Shown here in pieces: positions 62,249 through 64,000 of a DNA stretch of 64,000 bases. Within the stretch, counting starts at the first letter, position 1. The number at the start of each line of letters is the position of its first letter. Position numbers and translations under genes: made by a program. Below the pieces are notes generated by a model. It saw nothing but the letters and a program-made list of their open reading frames with translations. It had not been told where the DNA came from and did not search any database. The DNA is from Jeotgalibacillus marinus (GTDB lineage: Bacteria; Bacillota; Bacilli; Bacillales; Jeotgalibacillaceae): positions 62,001 through 126,000 of the forward strand of contig NZ_JBFMIA010000002.1 in NCBI RefSeq assembly GCF_040801915.1, written 5' to 3'.

Positions 62249-62890
62249 TTAAGCTTGTTTTTTCCCGTGAATTAACCAGACGTAATCGTTCAATTGTGAA
62301 AATGAGATCAAAAAACCTGCATCCTCAAACAATTTTTGCATGATCTGCTTTGTCGTATAGAATTCACGTTTTAAATCTTCAAGAAGGTTGTTGAAGCCCT
62401 GTTTTTTGACTTTTTCCCATTGTTTTTGACGCGCTTCATCATTTTCAAACATCGTATCCGCAAATACCACTTGCCCATTCGGGGATAAAATCTTTGCGTA
62501 TTGATTAACCGCTTGCGCTTTTTCCTCATCCGTTAAATGGTGAAAAGCGTATGTGCTGACCAATGTGTCAATCGGCTTTTCAGGCAAAGGAAAATGATTA
62601 AAGTCTCCATCCACCACCGAAAGATCAGGAAAACGTGTTTGTGTTCGTGCTCTCATCGCTGCATTTGGTTCAACACCCACAACATCTAATTTTTTTTGTA
62701 AAAGCTTCTCTGTTAAATTTCCCGTGCCAACCCCAAACTCAACTGTTAATCCTTGAGAACGATCAGCTACTTGTTGCAATATATCATCGTAGCCTGCAAA
62801 AACTTCACGATATTCTTCGTCTTTGCCGCTTACGGAATCATCATACGAATCTATCCATTCATCAAATATCCCTACAAATTCGCGCCCCAC
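62249..62890 (-). CDS. yrrT: SAM-dependent methyltransferase YrrT
   Basis: A class I methyltransferase of 213 residues, GTG start at 62890 giving MGREFVGIFDEWIDSYDDSV as in B. subtilis (MGREF), with GGAG 10 nt upstream. SAM motif I VEFGVGTGNLTEKLL near residue 48, motif II VVGVEPNAAMR, and VSTYAFHHLTDEEKAQ near 107. First gene of yrrT-luxS-mccA-mccB; its substrate is not known. B. subtilis yrrT operon is controlled by CymR; I could not identify a CymR site here. Confidence 0.9.
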   Translation of the reverse strand: MGREFVGIFDEWIDSYDDSVSGKDEEYREVFAGYDDILQQVADRSQGLTVEFGVGTGNLTEKLLQKKLDVVGVEPNAAMRARTQTRFPDLSVVDGDFNHFPLPEKPIDTLVSTYAFHHLTDEEKAQAVNQYAKILSPNGQVVFADTMFENDEARQKQWEKVKKQGFNNLLEDLKREFYTTKQIMQKLFEDAGFLISFSQLNDYVWLIHGKKQA

Positions 62891-63017
62891 TTTAAGCACA
62901 CTCCATTCAATCTAAAGTATTCTTACCAGTATACTCGGAATAATGTAGGTCGGTGATTATTTTAACAAAAAATGAGCATATCTGTCACGTTTTTTGTTTT
63001 TTGACAGACACACTCTT

Positions 63018-63200
63018 TTATAAATAACGTTCTAGATCATCATAGTTCTCTTCTTCAAAAACACAACCCTCTCCCAACTCCAAAATCTCAGCACCTGTAA
63101 GAGCCAATAAAATGGGTGAATGGGTTGCAATTATAAATCGAGAGATAAATCTTTGAAAGAAACTGATAGTAAATAATTCATGGTGGCAAGTTCCTGCTAG
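63018..63200 (-). pseudogene. C-terminal relic of an AAA-family ATPase gene
   Basis: A stopless minus-strand frame ends at TAA 63018 and reads ISRFIIATHSPILLALTGAE then ILELGEGCVFEEENYDDLER. The FIIATHSPILLAxxGAEIL stretch is the conserved end (switch His) of small AAA/ABC-like ATPases. No upstream Walker A or start is present: the previous gene ends at 63201, directly beside it. The rest of the gene has been lost, probably by deletion. Confidence 0.7.
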
Positions 63201-64000
63201 TTACATTTCAAACTTTGATGGATGACATGCCTTTACAGTTAAAAAGCTTCTCCACTCTTTTTTTGCTTGCTCCCATTCGAGCGGATACTGCCCCCACTCC
63301 CAACTCGGCTCCCAGTACCCATCTTTGGTTAATTGCTCAGCCAACCAATATGCATTCTCTTCTACAATTTCTTCTAATTCATTGTATAGAGGAGAGCTCG
63401 TTTGATTAATGATTGCAACTGGTTGAAGTCCATAACCTAACCACTGTTCGGGTGTAAGAGTGAAAATATTGTCTAGATTTTGCTTCATTTTCTCAATTAT
63501 TCGTTGTTTAATTTCATTGTCGTCCGTCAGTTCTGCTAAACGATAGTAGCACTGGACCTCGTGCGTTTCCCAATCAGTCATTTCATCCCAGCGCTTCATC
63601 ACCATCAATTGAGATTTCTCAATCAAATCCTGTGGCACATAATCACGGTAAAAATGAAAATAACCAACAATTTCAGCTGCAGGGTTTCCAGGTGTTTTTT
63701 CGAATCCTGTCTCCCCTGTTTCTTCATTCACATTCCACCAAGGTGCACGAGGCACATTATTGATCGTTACAGGTACAATCGGCCATTTTTTATGAACAGA
63801 ATCAAATTGTAGACTCAAGTAATCAAGCGCTTTTTTCACCATTGGATGGTCTCCTCTAACAGGAAGTTGCACTAAATATTGAAGCGCTACAGTTGTATTT
63901 AACACGGATGAGTCCAGCAATCGACTATCGGGTTCTAATGCGCGCCCAAAGCCACCATCTTGATTTTGGAACGCTTGAAGCGCTTGAATCACCTCTTCAT
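63201..64000 (-). CDS. Prenyltransferase/squalene-oxidase-repeat-like protein, N-terminus outside window
   Basis: The frame continues past position 64000, so the start is not visible. At least 266 residues. QNQDGGFGRALEPDSRLLDS near the visible N-terminus is a QW/terpenoid-cyclase-like alpha-barrel motif, and several Trp-rich segments follow (NVPRAPWWNVNEETG, WEPSWEWGQYPLEWEQ). Its enzymatic role is unknown. Its stop lies directly beside the AAA-ATPase relic. Confidence 0.75.
   Translation of the reverse strand, partial: EEVIQALQAFQNQDGGFGRALEPDSRLLDSSVLNTTVALQYLVQLPVRGDHPMVKKALDYLSLQFDSVHKKWPIVPVTINNVPRAPWWNVNEETGETGFEKTPGNPAAEIVGYFHFYRDYVPQDLIEKSQLMVMKRWDEMTDWETHEVQCYYRLAELTDDNEIKQRIIEKMKQNLDNIFTLTPEQWLGYGLQPVAIINQTSSPLYNELEEIVEENAYWLAEQLTKDGYWEPSWEWGQYPLEWEQAKKEWRSFLTVKACHPSKFEM

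Overview
The window is chromosomal DNA of a low-GC, endospore-forming Bacillaceae bacterium. The evidence is the spo0F, spoIID and spoIIR genes, the strong Shine-Dalgarno sites, and a gene order that follows the Bacillus subtilis upp-atp-murAA-spoIID and ywl/ywj/pyrG/rpoE regions almost gene for gene. I do not name a species. Nearly all genes are on the minus strand, so operons read from high to low coordinates. No rRNA, tRNA, CRISPR array, prophage or intact transposase gene was seen.

Layout. 1-2.9 kb: spoIID (cut by the window edge), murAA, a DUF1146 membrane protein. 3-10.5 kb: the complete F1Fo ATP synthase operon atpZ-I-B-E-F-H-A-G-D-C, with a palindromic promoter and an attenuator-like hairpin upstream. 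10.8-16.6 kb: mnaA, upp, an unlisted 43-residue membrane microprotein, glyA, ywlG, rpiB, ywlE. 16.7-20.9 kb: a break in the usual synteny, with an IS200/IS605 right-end/omega-RNA-like relic followed by galT-galE-galK. 21.4-33.7 kb: conserved core (ywlC, spoIIR, prmC, prfA, tdk, rpmE, rho, glpX, a second murA, tal, fbaA, spo0F, ywjG). 33.8-36.7 kb: pyrG with a recognisable CTP-sensing attenuator leader, rpoE, and a small membrane protein. 36.8-47.7 kb: an acyl-CoA degradation block (fadF, thiolase, hydroxyacyl-CoA dehydrogenase, two acyl-CoA dehydrogenases, a TetR regulator and the B12-dependent fused mutase icmF). 47.8-49 kb: a cardiolipin-synthase-type PLD protein on the plus strand. 49-58.3 kb: a cobalamin salvage operon under a B12 riboswitch (btuF, btuC, btuD-cbiZ fusion, cobU, cbiP, cobS, a cobC-like phosphatase, a cobU-like protein, pduO, a PurM-like protein) carrying a deletion scar where cbiB and cobD should be. 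58.4-62.9 kb: an mhqO-like dioxygenase and the methionine-to-cysteine operon yrrT-luxS-mccA-mccB. 63.0-64 kb: the 3' relic of an AAA ATPase gene and a prenyltransferase-repeat-like protein cut by the window edge.

How it fits together. The B12 operon supplies adenosylcobalamin, which IcmF next door needs to interconvert isobutyryl- and butyryl-CoA for the beta-oxidation enzymes encoded beside it. The most distinctive observations are the orphan omega-RNA/IS605 end beside a gal operon inserted in otherwise conserved synteny, the fused remnants of cbiB and cobD that should disable the aminopropanol arm of cobamide synthesis while a CbiZ amidohydrolase is kept, two leader attenuators (pyrG, atp), a tandem 121-bp repeat with a degenerate copy inside the atp operon, and luxS in the place usually held by mtnN. 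No clearly undescribed multi-gene system was found.
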